From Siphonodentalium dalli (lineage: Eukaryota; Mollusca; Scaphopoda; Gadilida; Siphonodentaliidae), in the NCBI GenBank assembly GCA_032622095.1, contig CP136063.1, positions 180,585,956-180,649,955 of the forward strand: a stretch of DNA of 64,000 bases. Direction: 5' to 3'. A program made the position numbers and the translations under genes. Below are positions 48,300-59,743 of the stretch, in pieces (within the stretch, counting starts at the first letter, position 1; the number at the start of each line of letters is the position of its first letter). The notes under the pieces were generated by a model. The model saw only the letters and a program-made list of their open reading frames with translations, did not search any database and was not told where the DNA came from.

Positions 48300-48730
48300 C
48301 ATGTTATTGTATCTTCCTACAATCGAGACAACATTCACAGGTGTGATAATACGTTGTGATGGGCTATATATTATTCGTGCGAACACGCCAGTTCACTGTT
48401 TTAAAACACAACCACGTGAAATTAGGAAAATTCAGTCTATTGATCAATTCACAACAGGAATCAAAACCTACCTGTTCAAGTTGTGTTTTAATGTATAACT
48501 GTTTTAGCCATACATGTAGTTGTTGCCTTCTCATTATCTAATTCTAATAACTGCTAACTTGTTGTCTTAAATGTGTATATCTTATCTGCTTTCGTTTTCA
48601 ACTGTTAATAGTTTTTTATTGTGTATGTTTTAGAACTCTGTATGTGCTATATGTAAAGCGTATCGAAACCTATTTACTGTATAATGCGTTTTTAAATGAA
48701 TATATAATAATAAAATAATAATAATACCTC
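48300..48730 (+). pseudogene. LINE 3' end (L2/CR1-like)
   Basis: The plus frame to 48498 ends with IQSIDQFTTGIKTYLFKLCF, the typical C-terminal text of CR1/L2-group reverse transcriptases (a short S-[IL]-x-x-F-K-x-x-L-K-T-[YH]-L-F pattern). About 230 bp of 3' untranslated region follows with GTAAAGCGTATCGA, then a TAATAATAAAATAATAATAA tail. All of the palm domain is missing, so this is a 5'-truncated insertion. Confidence 0.7.
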
Positions 48731-50394
48731 CTGGAAGGGGCTATCATGCATTTATGGCAACATACAATCCTATTTCTTCTTATTTCATTGTGGTCGTGTT
48801 CGATCATGAATATGTATTTATTTGTAGTAAATAGTTATATTACGTAGTGACATGAGTTAAATGTAAACTGAAGTTACCAGATTGATCAACCTTTACATGA
48901 AACAGTTCGTTATTATCTTTCTGTGTTATAAAGTAATTTATTACATGATCCTACCCTTATCCTTATCTGGGACCATTTCTTTACGCGGGCAAACTACCCA
49001 TTGTTACGTGAAACGTCATCGCATGCCTTATAGAAGCCGATGTTAATTTCGCTCCCGTTTATTGATTTAAGTATATTTTCCCGAGGTTTTGGATATTGTA
49101 ATAAATAGAATCTACAACTTGTAAATTAGACCTAGACCTCACCAAAGGCCCGGTCCAGACTGGACTCGTTTTGTAAATTCCGCAACAAACTGTGGACTCG
49201 TCGTAGATCCTCTATTTCTTGTGACTTATATGAATGTATACGCGTCTCAACTGAAACAGAAACGATCTAGGAACTTATTTATCGGTGGCGATGGAATGAA
49301 AGCCGACACCGAGGCAACTATTTGCTCATAAATCAGGTTCCGATCAAGTTTACAAGTAATTGACCGCCATTTCGCTTCTTTCTATCACTAGCAGCTTCTG
49401 TAATAACGTGCACATTGAAGCAATAAAAAGATCTGTCGTACATGGCCCGATGGGCGACATTTATAGTGGGTTCGAATGCACAAAAATAACTGGCGAGTCA
49501 GATAAGAAAATTAATGGACTTCCAATATTTAGATGATGATTTCCAAGGGAAACGCTGGTTGAATGCAATTTAAGAGAGGTTTCGCAAAATCACGGTTAAC
49601 AGTTCCGATTACAACTATAGGACACTACGTCACCTAGTTATACGTAAATTCTAACCATAACCGTTAATCCCTAACCGCCATAATTATAACGGATAGGGTT
49701 TCAATTTCTTCGATTTCTACCCAACAACTTCTTTTAAATATATATAGACACTCATTAACCTAGGCTTGTTGTATCATACATCCACCATCTATGAAACCTG
49801 CCGACTACCATGAGTTCACCAACACTATGTACATACAACACCTTAAGCAGGTCGCATCATGAGCGAATAAATGTTACAGTAGGGGTGCAGACATTCTTTT
49901 TCTCGTAGATTATATCGGCACGAACCATTTCATATACATGGCAGATACGTTGTACGCTATTGTCACTTTGACACATTAAGCAAGTTTTATTCGCTAGTTC
50001 ATAATTTAGGAGAAATATCGCATGAAAAGTCATAATTTACTCAGCACTTCTTCCAAAAAAAAGGGACAATTCCTGATTTTCTAGACAAATTTTGTTTAAT
50101 CTAGTAAACGAATGAATGTACTAGATATCCATATCAGTGGCATCAACATTTAATGTTGTGAGTTGCTAAATATCAGCGCTACCTGAAGCTTGCAATTATG
50201 TTGCATGTTCGGTGCCGAGATCAACGTAGGCTATTAAAGATACGGTAAGCGTAACAGCCATAAACAGAAAGATTAATATTATAATATAGACAAACTATGT
50301 TCTTGAACCAATCATAAATATCGCGTAAATTGCATGTTAATTTTGGTCATAATAGTACTCTGTTATGTAAACAAACGCCATGTTATGTAAACAA
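48731..50394. other. Gene-free stretch
   Basis: No frame over 60 codons and no repeat noted. TATGTAAACAAA occurs twice near 50360-50390, just outside the next element. Confidence 0.5.
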
Positions 50395-50602
50395 ATAGTA
50401 CGTAAAGAGTATGCAATAAGCAAAATAGTCAACACCGTGGAGGTCCTACTTAGAAATGCCACCAAGTTGTTTACGACATACCGGTATAGCGCTAGCTAAT
50501 CCTCGCCTTTCAAGATTCCGGTGTTGAATGGGTCACTGTGAATCACTCTCCTAAAACAATTACCACGGTGTTGAGTGTTTTGCTTATCGCTCACTATTTA
50601 CG
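50395..50602. mobile_element. Inverted-repeat element AAAGAGT, copy 2
   Basis: The left CGTAAAGAGTATGCAATAAG continues CAAAATAGTCAACACCGTGG. The right CCACGGTGTTGAGTGTTTTG continues CTTATCGCTCACTATTTACG. Downstream sequence to about 50760 (ATATAAACAAACGCTCGG; GGCCACCCATGC) also matches 42280-42400, so the repeated unit is longer than the hairpin. Confidence 0.75.
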
Positions 50603-50937
50603 TGATGTATATAAACAAACGCTCGGCTCACACACAGTATGTTTTGTGGATAATATCGCATTCATACTATCAGTATACTATACTGTTAGTATATTCTTGA
50701 GGAAATTTTCATAATTTGGTAACTGTTATCTCTAAATTATAGCATATAATGTAGGCCACCCATGCCTTTAAATACTTTATGCGAAGATTACAGTCATGCA
50801 ACACAGTCTGATTAAAATCCAGAGCGTTCCTTGTTATGTCTTCCTAATATGGTAGAAATAAAGAGCATTACTGAAATAATAGAAACAAGTTGGAAAATTT
50901 ACATGGCTTTGGCAAGTTTCTTTTGAGCATATACAGG

Positions 50938-51183
50938 GCCAGGAACCTATGTCACTAATGTAATCTCTAAACCGTCGCTCCAGACGATCAGGAACCTACG
51001 TCACTAATGTAATCTATAAACCGTCGCTCCAGACGATCAGGAACCTACGTCACTAATGTAATCTCTAAACCGTCGCTCCAGACTATCAGGAACCTACGTC
51101 ACTAATGTAATCTAAACCGTCGCTCCACACGATCAGGAATCTACGTCACTAATGTAATCTATAAACCGTCGCTCCAAACCGTC
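50938..51183 (+). repeat. 49-bp tandem repeat, five copies
   Basis: The unit AGGAACCTACGTCACTAATG, then TAATCTCTAAACCGTCGCTC and CAGACGATC, is highly conserved. One copy lacks four bases. Confidence 0.9.
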
Positions 51184-51650
51184 GGCTATATATAGTTGCT
51201 ACCTGGAACTCGTTCAGTTGACGAGCTGGACTCGTTCCTAGTGCTCAGCATCCTCTATACGCTAAGGCGCAACGTTATTCGGGGTGGAATTGCATGGAAC
51301 AGTGAGCGGAGCGTCTGAGCAAGGAATGGACGAGCTATATATGTGTCGCATGAGTTATTGACTTACGAGGGAAAGGAGTTATGTTCATTTTACGGACATC
51401 TAGTAAATGGTTTAGGTGCATGTGTTTGATGTTCAAAGTCGCGGCACAATCGATACCAATTTTCCTTGTAAATTGCAGTTATAAATACCAGTTTTTAACG
51501 ACTAGTGATTTGCGAATGTGTTTTGTAGATTTCCAGTGTTTCCATAACTAATGTACTATAGTTTATCACATCCACAATTTTTTTTATATTTGTTTAAACA
51601 ATCATTTTAAATCAAAACCTCTTTGGGTCGGAGACTTCGTGTATGTACGC
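51184..51650. other. Gene-free stretch before the large satellite
   Basis: Unique-looking sequence. No clear SINE left edge was found just before the array. Confidence 0.5.
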
Positions 51651-52973
51651 GGTTTGTACCCGTTGGAGGTCCTGCAATACATCGCAATATGGGCTAGACG
51701 ATGAGGTCGTGAATAACACCGCAATCTGGGCTAGGCGAGGAGGTCGTGAATAACACCGCAATCTGGGATAGACGAGGAGGTCGTGAATAACACCGCAATC
51801 TGGGCTAGGAGAGGAGGTCGTGAATAACGCAGCAACCTGGGTTAGACTAGGGGGTCGTGAATAACACCGCAATCTGGGCTAGGCGAGGAGGTCGTGAATA
51901 ACACCGCAATCTGGGCTAGACGGGGAGGTCATGAATAACACCGCAATCTGGGCTAGGCGAGGAGGTCGTGAATAACACAGCAATCTGGGCTAGGCGAGGA
52001 GGTCGTGAATAACACCGCAATCTGGGCTAGGCGAGGGGGTCGTGAATAACATCGCAATCTGGGTTAGACGAGGAGGTCGTGAATAACATCGCAATCTGGG
52101 TTAGACGAGGAGGTCGTGAATAACATCGCTATCTGGGCTTGGCGAGGAGGTCGTGAATAACATCACAATCTGGGCTAGGCGAGGAGGTAGTGCATATCAT
52201 CGCAATCTGGGCTAGGCGAGGAGGTAGTGCATATCATCGCAATCTGGGAAGAGGAGGTCGTATAAATAACATCGTAATCTGGGTTAGACGAGAAGGTCGT
52301 ATATTACACCGCTATCTGGGCTAGGCGAGGAGGTCGTGAATAACATCACAATCTGGGCTTGGCGAGGAGGTCGTATAAATGTCATCGCAATCTGGGTTAG
52401 ACGAGGAGGTCGTGAATAATATCCCAATCTGGGTTAGACGAGGAGGTCGTATATATAACATCGTAATCTGGGTTAGACGAGGAGGTCGTATATTACATCG
52501 CTATCTGGGCTAGGCGAGGAGGTAGTGCATATCATCGCAATATGGGAAGAGGAGGTCGTATAAATATCATCGCAATCTGGGCTAGGCGAGGGGGTCATGA
52601 ATAACATCACAAGCTGGGAAGAGGAGGTCGTTTAAATAACATCCACAATCTGGGATAGGCAAGGAGGTCGTGAATAATATCGCAATCTGGGCTAGACGAG
52701 GAGGTCGTATACATAACATCGCAATCTGGGCTAGACGAGGAGGTCGTATACATAACATCGCAATCTGATTTAGACGAGGAGGTCGTGAAGAGTATCGCAA
52801 TCTGGGCTAGACGAGGAGGTCGTATAAATAACACCGCAATCTGGGTTTGGCGAAGAGGTCGTGAATAACATCACAATCTGGGCTCGATGAGGAGGTCGTA
52901 TGTATAATATCGCAATCTGGGCTCGATGAGGAGGTCGTGAATAATATCGCAATCTGGGTTAGACGAGGAGGTC

Positions 52974-53928
52974 GTATGTATAATATCGCAATCTGGGTTA
53001 GACGAGGAGGTCGTGAATAACATCACAATCTGGGCTTGGCGAGGAGGTCGTATATATAACATCGCAATATGGGAAGAGGAGGTCGTATAAATAACATCAC
53101 AATCTGGGTTAGACGAGGAGGTCGTATGTATAATATCGCAATCTGGGTTAGACGAGGAGGTCGTGAATAACATCACAATCTGGGCTTGGCGAGGAGGTCG
53201 TATATATAACATCGCAATATGGGAAGAGGAGGTCGTATAAATAACATCGCAATCTGGGCTAGACGAGGAGGTCGTATAAATAACATCGCAATCTGATTTA
53301 GACGAGGAGGTCGTGAATAACATCACAATCTGGGCTCGACGAGGAGGTCGTATACATAACATCGCAATCTGATTTAGACGAGGAGGTCGTGAAGAGTATC
53401 GCAATCTGGGCTAGACGAGGAGGTCGTATAAATAACACCGCAATCTGGGTTTGGCGAAGAGGTCGTGAATAACATCACAATCTGGGCTCGATGAGGAGGT
53501 CGTATGTATAATATCGCAATCTGGGCTCGATGAGGAGGTCGTGAATAATATCGCAATCTGGGTTAGACGAGGAGGTCGTATGTATAATATCGCAATCTGG
53601 GTTAGACGAGGAGGTCGTGAATAACATCACAATCTGGGCTTGGCGAGGAGGTCGTATATATAACATCGCAATATGGGAAGAGGAGGTCGTATAAATAACA
53701 TCACAATCTGGGTTAGACGAGGAGGTCGTATGTATAATATCGCAATCTGGGTTAGACGAGGAGGTCGTGAATAACATCACAATCTGGGCTTGGCGAGGAG
53801 GTCGTATATATAACATCGCAATATGGGAAGAGGAGGTCGTATAAATGTCATCGCAATCTGGGTTAGACGAGGAGGTCGTGAATAATATCCCAATCTGGGT
53901 TAGACGAGGAGGTCGTATATATAACATC
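52974..53928 (+). repeat. Higher-order repeats inside the satellite (150 and 604 bp)
   Basis: GTCGTATGTATAATATCGCA recurs at offsets of 150 bp (GTATGTA at 52974 and 53124) and of exactly 604 bp (53578 and 53728). The block around 52770-53400 is duplicated at 53374-54000 with almost no differences, giving identical 60-codon frames at 52770-52952 and 53374-53556. This shows recent segmental amplification of groups of monomers. Confidence 0.85.
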
Positions 53929-54085
53929 GCAATCTGGGTTAGACGAGGAGGTCGTATAAATAGCATCGCAATCTGGGCTAGGACAGGAAGTCGTGGATAA
54001 CATCAGAAATGTGTGCTATGCGAGGTCGACAATTTTATGTGGGCAGTAGCCTCTATACGGGCGCCTGTGGCGCATAAGATACTAT

Positions 54086-54112
54086 GGGTGGTGGGATGGG
54101 GTGGTGGGTGGG
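54086..54112 (+). other. G-quadruplex-forming motif
   Basis: Five runs of three or more G lie within 27 bases (GGG, GGG, GGGG, GGG, GGG) separated by TGGT, AT, TGGT and T. It lies in the only non-satellite interruption of the array. Confidence 0.6.
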
Positions 54113-55897
54113 AACTCATTAAACGTATGTATAACATTGCAATCTGGGTTAGACGAGGAGGTCGTGAATAACATCACAATCTGGGTTAGACGAGGAGGTC
54201 GTATATATAACATCACAATCTGGGTTAGACGAGTAGGTCGTGAATTACACCACAATCTGGGCTAGGTGAGGAGGTCGTGAATAACATCGCAATCTGGGTT
54301 AGACGAGGAGGTCGTATAAATAACATCGCAATCTGGGTTAGACGAGGGGGTCGTGAATAACATCGCAATCTGGGCTTGGCGAGGAGGTCGTGAATAATAT
54401 CACAATCTGGGTTAGAGGAGGAGGATGTGAATAATATCGCAATCTGGGTTAGACGAGGAGGTCGTATGTATAACATCGCAATCTGGGTTAGACGAGGAGG
54501 TCGTATATATAACATCGCAATCTGGGTTAGACGAGGAGGTCGTGAATAGTATCACAATCTTGGAAGAGGAGGTCGTTTAAATAACATCTGCAATCTGGGC
54601 TTGGCGAGGAGGTCTTCAATATCATCAAAATATGAGCTAGACGAGGAGGTCGTATAAATAACGTCACAATCTGGGTTAGACGAGGAGGTCGTATAAATAA
54701 CATCACAATCTGGGTTAGACGAGGAGGTTGTGACTAACATCGCAATCTGGGTTAGACGAGGAGGATGTGACTAACATCGCAATCTGGGTTATACGAGGAG
54801 GTCGTATATATAACATCGCAATCTGGGTTAGACGAGGAGGTCGTGAATAACATCGCAATCTGGGTTATACGAGGAGGTCGTATATACAACATCGCAATCT
54901 GGGTTAGACGAGGAGGTCGTGAATAACATCACAATCTGGGCTAGGCGAGGAGGTCATGAATAACATCGCAATCTGGGTTAGACGAGGAGGTCATGAATAA
55001 CATCGCAATCTGGGTTAGACGAGGAGGTCGTGAATAACATCGCTAGGAGGTCGTATATATAACATCACAATATGGGCTAGGCGAGGAGGTCGTGAATAGT
55101 ATCACAATCTGGGAAGAGGAGGTCGTTTAAATAACATCCGCAATCTGGGTTAGACGAGGAGGTCGTATATATAACATCGCAATCTGTGTTAGACGAGGAG
55201 GTCGTATAAATAACATCACAATCTGGGTTAGACGAGGAGGTCGGGAATAACATCACAATCTGTGCTCGACGAGGAGGTCGTGAATAACATCACAATTTGG
55301 GCTAGGAGAGGAGGTCGTGAATAACATCAGAAATCTGTGCTAGGAGAGTTCGACAATAACGTAATCTGGGCTCGACGAGGAGGTCGTGTCACTAAAATCG
55401 CAATCTGGGCTAGGCGAGCAGGTCGGGAATAACATCACAATATGGGCCAGGCGAGGAGGTCGTGAATAACATCACAATCTGGGCTAGGCGAGGAGGGCGT
55501 GAATATCATCACAATCTGGGCTCGACGATGAGGTCGGGAGTAATATCGCAATTCGGGCTATAGACGAGGAGGTCGTATAAATTATATCACAATCTGGGCT
55601 AGGCGAGGAGGTCGTGATTAACATCGCAATCTGGGCTAGACGGGGAGGTCGTGAATAACCATATGGGCCAGGCCAGGAGGTCGTGAATAACATCGCAATC
55701 TGGGCTAGACGGGGAGGTCGTGAATAACCATATGGGCCAGGCCAGGAGGTCGTGAATAACATCGCAATCTGGGCTAGATGAGGCGGTGGTTTATTGGAAT
55801 GGAATTGCCTTATACAAGCCTGGGTTAACGCGAAACCCAGTACGAAACATGTATACATGCACTATTCAAACTATGGCTATAAGATCTAGTACGATAT

Positions 55898-56205
55898 TCA
55901 TCATCGCCATCGACATAATCGTCACCATCATCATCACATGATCATCCTCATCATATTAATCATCACCATCATCACAATCATCATCAGTAGCAGCATAACC
56001 ATTATCAGAATAATAATCATCATCTTTATCATCATTATTATTATCATCCTTCATCATCAACATCATCATCATAATCACTATCATCATCACCATAATCATC
56101 ATCATCATAATCTTCATCATAATCGTCGCCATCATCATAACCATCATCGTAACCATCATAATCATCATAATCATCATCATAATCATCATCATAATCACCT
56201 TATTC
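55898..56205 (+). repeat. (ATC)n microsatellite
   Basis: About 300 bp of ATC/ATT/ACC trinucleotides (CATCATCATAATCATCATC). It gives spurious frames rich in His and Ile on one strand and Met and Asp on the other. Confidence 0.95.
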
Positions 56206-56221
56206 ATCCTCAGCTTCCGTT

Positions 56222-56345
56222 TTAATCTCGACGTTGGCGAAAATCGGTTCCGATTTTCAATCTTCATCTGATTTGAGGGGCATTTCAATGTGCCATTCCG
56301 AACGAATGATTATTTCGATCAGTAATGGGAATTTGTTCCAGCACA
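56222..56345 (+). mobile_element. SINE tail following the satellite, copy 4
   Basis: GGCGAAAATCGGTTCCGATT, TTGAGGGGCATTTCAATGTG plus CCATTCCGA, ATTTCGATCAGTAATGGGAA and TTTGTTC match the tails of the SINE copies at 3648, 28110 and 42978 in order. It begins at CTCGACGTTGG, close to where the SINE passes from the amplified block to the B-box region. Confidence 0.8.
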
Positions 56346-56389
56346 TATACAAAGCACGTGATGACACCAAACTGAGTGCATCCACCCGT

Positions 56390-56619
56390 TCTGCATTACG
56401 AGTAGTTCCCATAGGAAATGTTCAGAAAATAAGTATGTTTTCGTTTGTTGAACTTATCATCTGAAGATTTCCCACCAATTAATATGAATCTTTGTGCACT
56501 TTTATTATATTTTCGTCTGTCTTATAGTTCCTAAACACACATCTAGAAGAATGATAGACCATTCCAATGTACACTTTTATAAATGGATGGGAGAATCCAT
56601 TTTGCAATTAGAGGGTTAA
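56390..56619 (-). mobile_element. piggyBac-like MITE, copy 5 (inverted)
   Basis: On the plus strand it reads ACGAGTAGTTCCCATAGG, then GAACTTATCATCTGAAGATT, CATTCCAATGTACACTTTTA and ends at AGAGGGTTAA. It lacks the right TIR, and its truncated end abuts the SINE tail. Confidence 0.75.
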
Positions 56620-58637
56620 ATAACATTAAGACTAGCGAACATCTGTATAAATTATGTTTCGTCACGCTGGAGAATCCAATACTGTCATATACGCAGCGGG
56701 AGAGAGGTCTTGGTTATTTCCTTGAGTGCGCTCTTGAAGGAATCCACTGAGTCGTTATTTGGTGGGGAATCTGGATTCAGAATCCGAATCCGATTACGGG
56801 GGCGGGGCTAATTCCCGATTCTAGGTCAGATTTTGAAATCCACGTGGTCTCCGATACAATGTGTAATGTTCTCCCAGCGTCAAACATGGCTCATGTATTT
56901 GACAAAAGTATCATTTGTATCTTATATTTATAAAGTTCCGACTTAATCGCATCTTTTTTTCAAGTTAAAGTGTGTTTATTGGTGAGGGCAAGCTTTTTTA
57001 ACAGCTCTAGGTCTCCTGAATCAAATTCCGAAGATGTTGTGAAGAACACACGAAACTTGTCAGTTGTACAGGTACGTGGCGACAGGGGTTGGTTGGGGTG
57101 TCTCGACCCCCCCCCCCCCAACTTTGGTACAATTTTCTTAGCTGTGCAGTCATTCATACGTGAGGATAATCAGGATTCTTTTGACTAACTGTTCCAAATA
57201 ATGATACGTACAAGCCAGCAAACGCAACAAACAAACCCGATTTTAAATAAATACATATACAAACTTATGACTAACTCGGGAGAGAGGGTGACCGGTGATC
57301 TGTATATATATTCAACTTGTTTTGGTAGTCATGTTGCTTTGCCATTACTAATGATATATTTTTTCAGTGTAATAACATATGGGAGATTAGGTACCCTTAG
57401 TGAGTCAGCACTTGTCCTCCAAATCCATTGTATATATAAACAAATGTATGTGTTATATATCATGTGTTATCTAAATTTGACAAATATTTGAAATAAATAT
57501 GTTTAAACTAAACTTTAGTACATTTCCAGCAGTTGGAAAATGCATGCATGACACAACATTAGTTGGACATTAATTTGACACCATATATAGGTTGTTCTCA
57601 TTGTTTGATTTTGTCAATCAGTAAAGTTGGTAATTTTCCAATCTTAGTGTGTGTCAGGTTGGATATTTCCAAGGGGGCCAAATGGAATTCTGCGAACCTG
57701 TGAGATTGATGTTTGGTTCAATGTGGGGGGGGGGGTGCAGTTGGCCGGAAATTTGAGGAAACCTCTAGCCACGTCCCTAGAACTTGTACGTGTGGGTACT
57801 TAATCAATAAATTGACTGACATTTCCACTATATAGTCCTGAGATCCTAGAATAAGCTTTACATTTGTGTTTGTGCGATTGGGAGATGCAGTTCACCTGCG
57901 ATCGCAAGACCACAACATTAGCTTCATGAGCAAAGCTTTATTTTCCAACTATTGTACAGCACGTTGGCCAAAAAATGCCTGTGTTTGTGCACTATACAGA
58001 GACTATTGTGCAAAACGACTGCATTTAACGAAACAAAATATTTTAAACATGAAATTGCTATAAGACTAGATAGTACATACGTGTATCTGATAATCCATCG
58101 ATATCATATAATCCTACTATTTCTTGAATAAGAAGAAACATTATAATAACGAACAAAGCAGAAGACATATCCATGCAGGTTCACATGCATTCGGTCAATG
58201 GTGACGTATCCGCCGAATTTGAAATCGACATGCGTTCGGGCGGTATTTTATGGATGGAATTATGAAATGGACATATGAAAGTGACAATGAAATCGACAAT
58301 GATTTGCTTCGCCATCACCCGAAGCGCTTCCCCAGCGTTACTATCAATAGCGTTATTATTTGGCTAATTTCAGTAATATTATCCCAGTTTACACTCGATA
58401 AAACAAATTTGTCTCCGCATTTAAAATTCTTTGATATAGATCGTTTATATTCTGCAATAATTTGTACACAAGGGACGGATTCTTATGTTTTATTGTGTTT
58501 TTAAACTCCGAGGTGGCGAAATCTCGGTTTGTTTACATTACGAACATTTGAGTCCGTAATCGGAATCCGAATCCGAATCTGGATTACCACGAGATTATGA
58601 TTACGGTCTGTTCGTTTACTAATTTTGGTCTGTTCGT
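56620..58637. other. Gene-free stretch with a short LINE-like echo
   Basis: At 56725-56800 the plus strand encodes LKESTESLFGGESGF. Its DNA (GAGTCGTTATTTGGTGGGGA) mirrors, inverted, the end of the LINE at 58690-58704. AATCCGAATCCGAATC words recur at 56785 and 58565. Poly-C (57109-57119) and poly-G (57726-57735) tracts are present. No gene is recognised. Confidence 0.5.
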
Positions 58638-59195
58638 TTACCGAACCACGTCGTACGTGGACCAATCTGTAATCTGAATCCAGATTATCTCACCACATAA
58701 CGACTCTGGCTCGATCCTATCAATTGTTGATTCCTCCAACTTGTAGTCACATATGGTTCGGACAAAGAATGAGTTTGCGAACTGGTTTGTGTTACGTGAC
58801 AGTGTAATATAGCACTTTTTATGGTTAATGATGAGGTGTCGTGGTAGTTGACTCGTAACGTAGTCGTTAAGGTGCTGGCTTTTCTTCCGTATACGCTTTA
58901 TGCAGGGTATAAAATATAGTTGAGGGGAAATAGCCGGGACCAGCGCACCCACCATCTTATTCATAAGGGCCAGTCTATCAATCGTTCTTCTCTTCTCCAG
59001 TGGTGTTAGTTGGAGATTTTTCAGTATGTTTGTCATGTCTCCTTTTTTTCGACTTCTGTAGTTGTTTTTTATGAAGCGAGCTCCTCTTCTCTGTATCCGT
59101 TCTAATTTGTTGATATCCTGTCGGTAGGGATCACATACTGTGTCAGCATATTCCATAACAGGTCTGACTATAGAGCAGTAGCAATACATGTTCAC
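58638..59195 (-). pseudogene. Non-LTR retrotransposon C-terminal fragment
   Basis: A 185-codon minus frame encodes the region downstream of the reverse-transcriptase palm: YCSIVRPVMEYADTVCDPYR (residues 4-23), INKLERIQRRGARFI (28-42), YRSRKKGDMTNILKNL (46-61), LTPLEKRRTIDRLALMNKM (63-81) and SFFVRTICDY (about 141-150). This order is characteristic of a widespread animal LINE group in which the order VRP.LEYA..VWDP, KLE..QRRAARF and L.WE.L..RR..RL..LYK is conserved. The catalytic palm and endonuclease are absent and the normal WN in the FPRTI.DWN motif is changed, so it is a dead 5'-truncated copy. The last 20 codons may read into flanking DNA. Confidence 0.9.
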
Positions 59196-59249
59196 AACAA
59201 ATCATGGACAGTTATCTTACTATATGTGATATTGTTAACACCATGTTTA

Positions 59250-59330
59250 CTGAATTGATTACCACACCCAGCTATAAACATAAACATTGGAATTGTACAT
59301 TATTCATCATGAGGGATGTTCGGTGTAATG
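59250..59330 (+). mobile_element. piggyBac-like MITE, internal fragment
   Basis: CCCAGCTATAAACATAAACA, TTGGAATTGTACATTATTCA and TGAGGGATGTTC match the family interior. Both ends are missing. Confidence 0.6.
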
Positions 59331-59743
59331 ATATGTTCATATCCATCATCATATATCGTGTTTTATGCGTGCCGCCTCCTGCGGGAGGAAAGTGAACATC
59401 CGGGTACTCTCTTCTAATTAATCGATTGTGGAGTCAAGTCGTTGTCTGAATGGTCTCTTGCCAATAGACCCAAATAATTACATAGCAGTACGGTGTAGAC
59501 CAAACAACGATTGGCACGATTGTCAACATATGAAGAGAAGCAAATGACCCCGACTTTCCATGAGTAGTCGAAATTTTCATCTGAAAAACAACTTGTCAGA
59601 ACAAATGCTGAAAAACAACATGGCAACCGAAGCCGAAGAACGTGGCGAAAAATGTTTGGTGAATATCTGAAGGCACTGTCATTCTGAGGAAACTGTTTAA
59701 ATACACCTAAAGGAAAGTTCAAGAATACAAAAAAAAAACAGGT

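Larger units (their letters stand above)
51651..55795 (+). repeat. SINE-derived satellite, 37-39-bp monomer, ~107 copies
   Basis: The monomer is GAGGAGGTCGTGAATAACAT followed by CGCAATCTGGGTTAGAC, 37 bp, with 39-bp variants (GTCGTATATATAACATC). It matches the inner part of the SINE (AGGTCGTGATATAAGATC...TCTGGGCTAGACGAGG at 28204-28242), between the A- and B-box regions. About 107 units fit in 4.1 kb, with one interruption at about 54005-54125. Minus-strand frames of up to 177 codons with repeats such as IRPPR and TTSSS arise because the monomers lack stops in one frame; I see no sign that they are genes. Confidence 0.92.

Noticed and set aside
51612-55858. Long minus-strand frames (up to 177 codons) with repeats such as IRPPRLAQIA and TTSSSNPDCD that look like a repetitive protein
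   Set aside because: They coincide exactly with the 37-39-bp satellite. Monomer length changes shift the frame between arrays and no start, splice or promoter context exists. Lack of stops in the monomer explains them.
55938-56288. His/Ile-rich and Met/Asp-rich frames of 95 and 110 codons
   Set aside because: They are translations of the ATC microsatellite.
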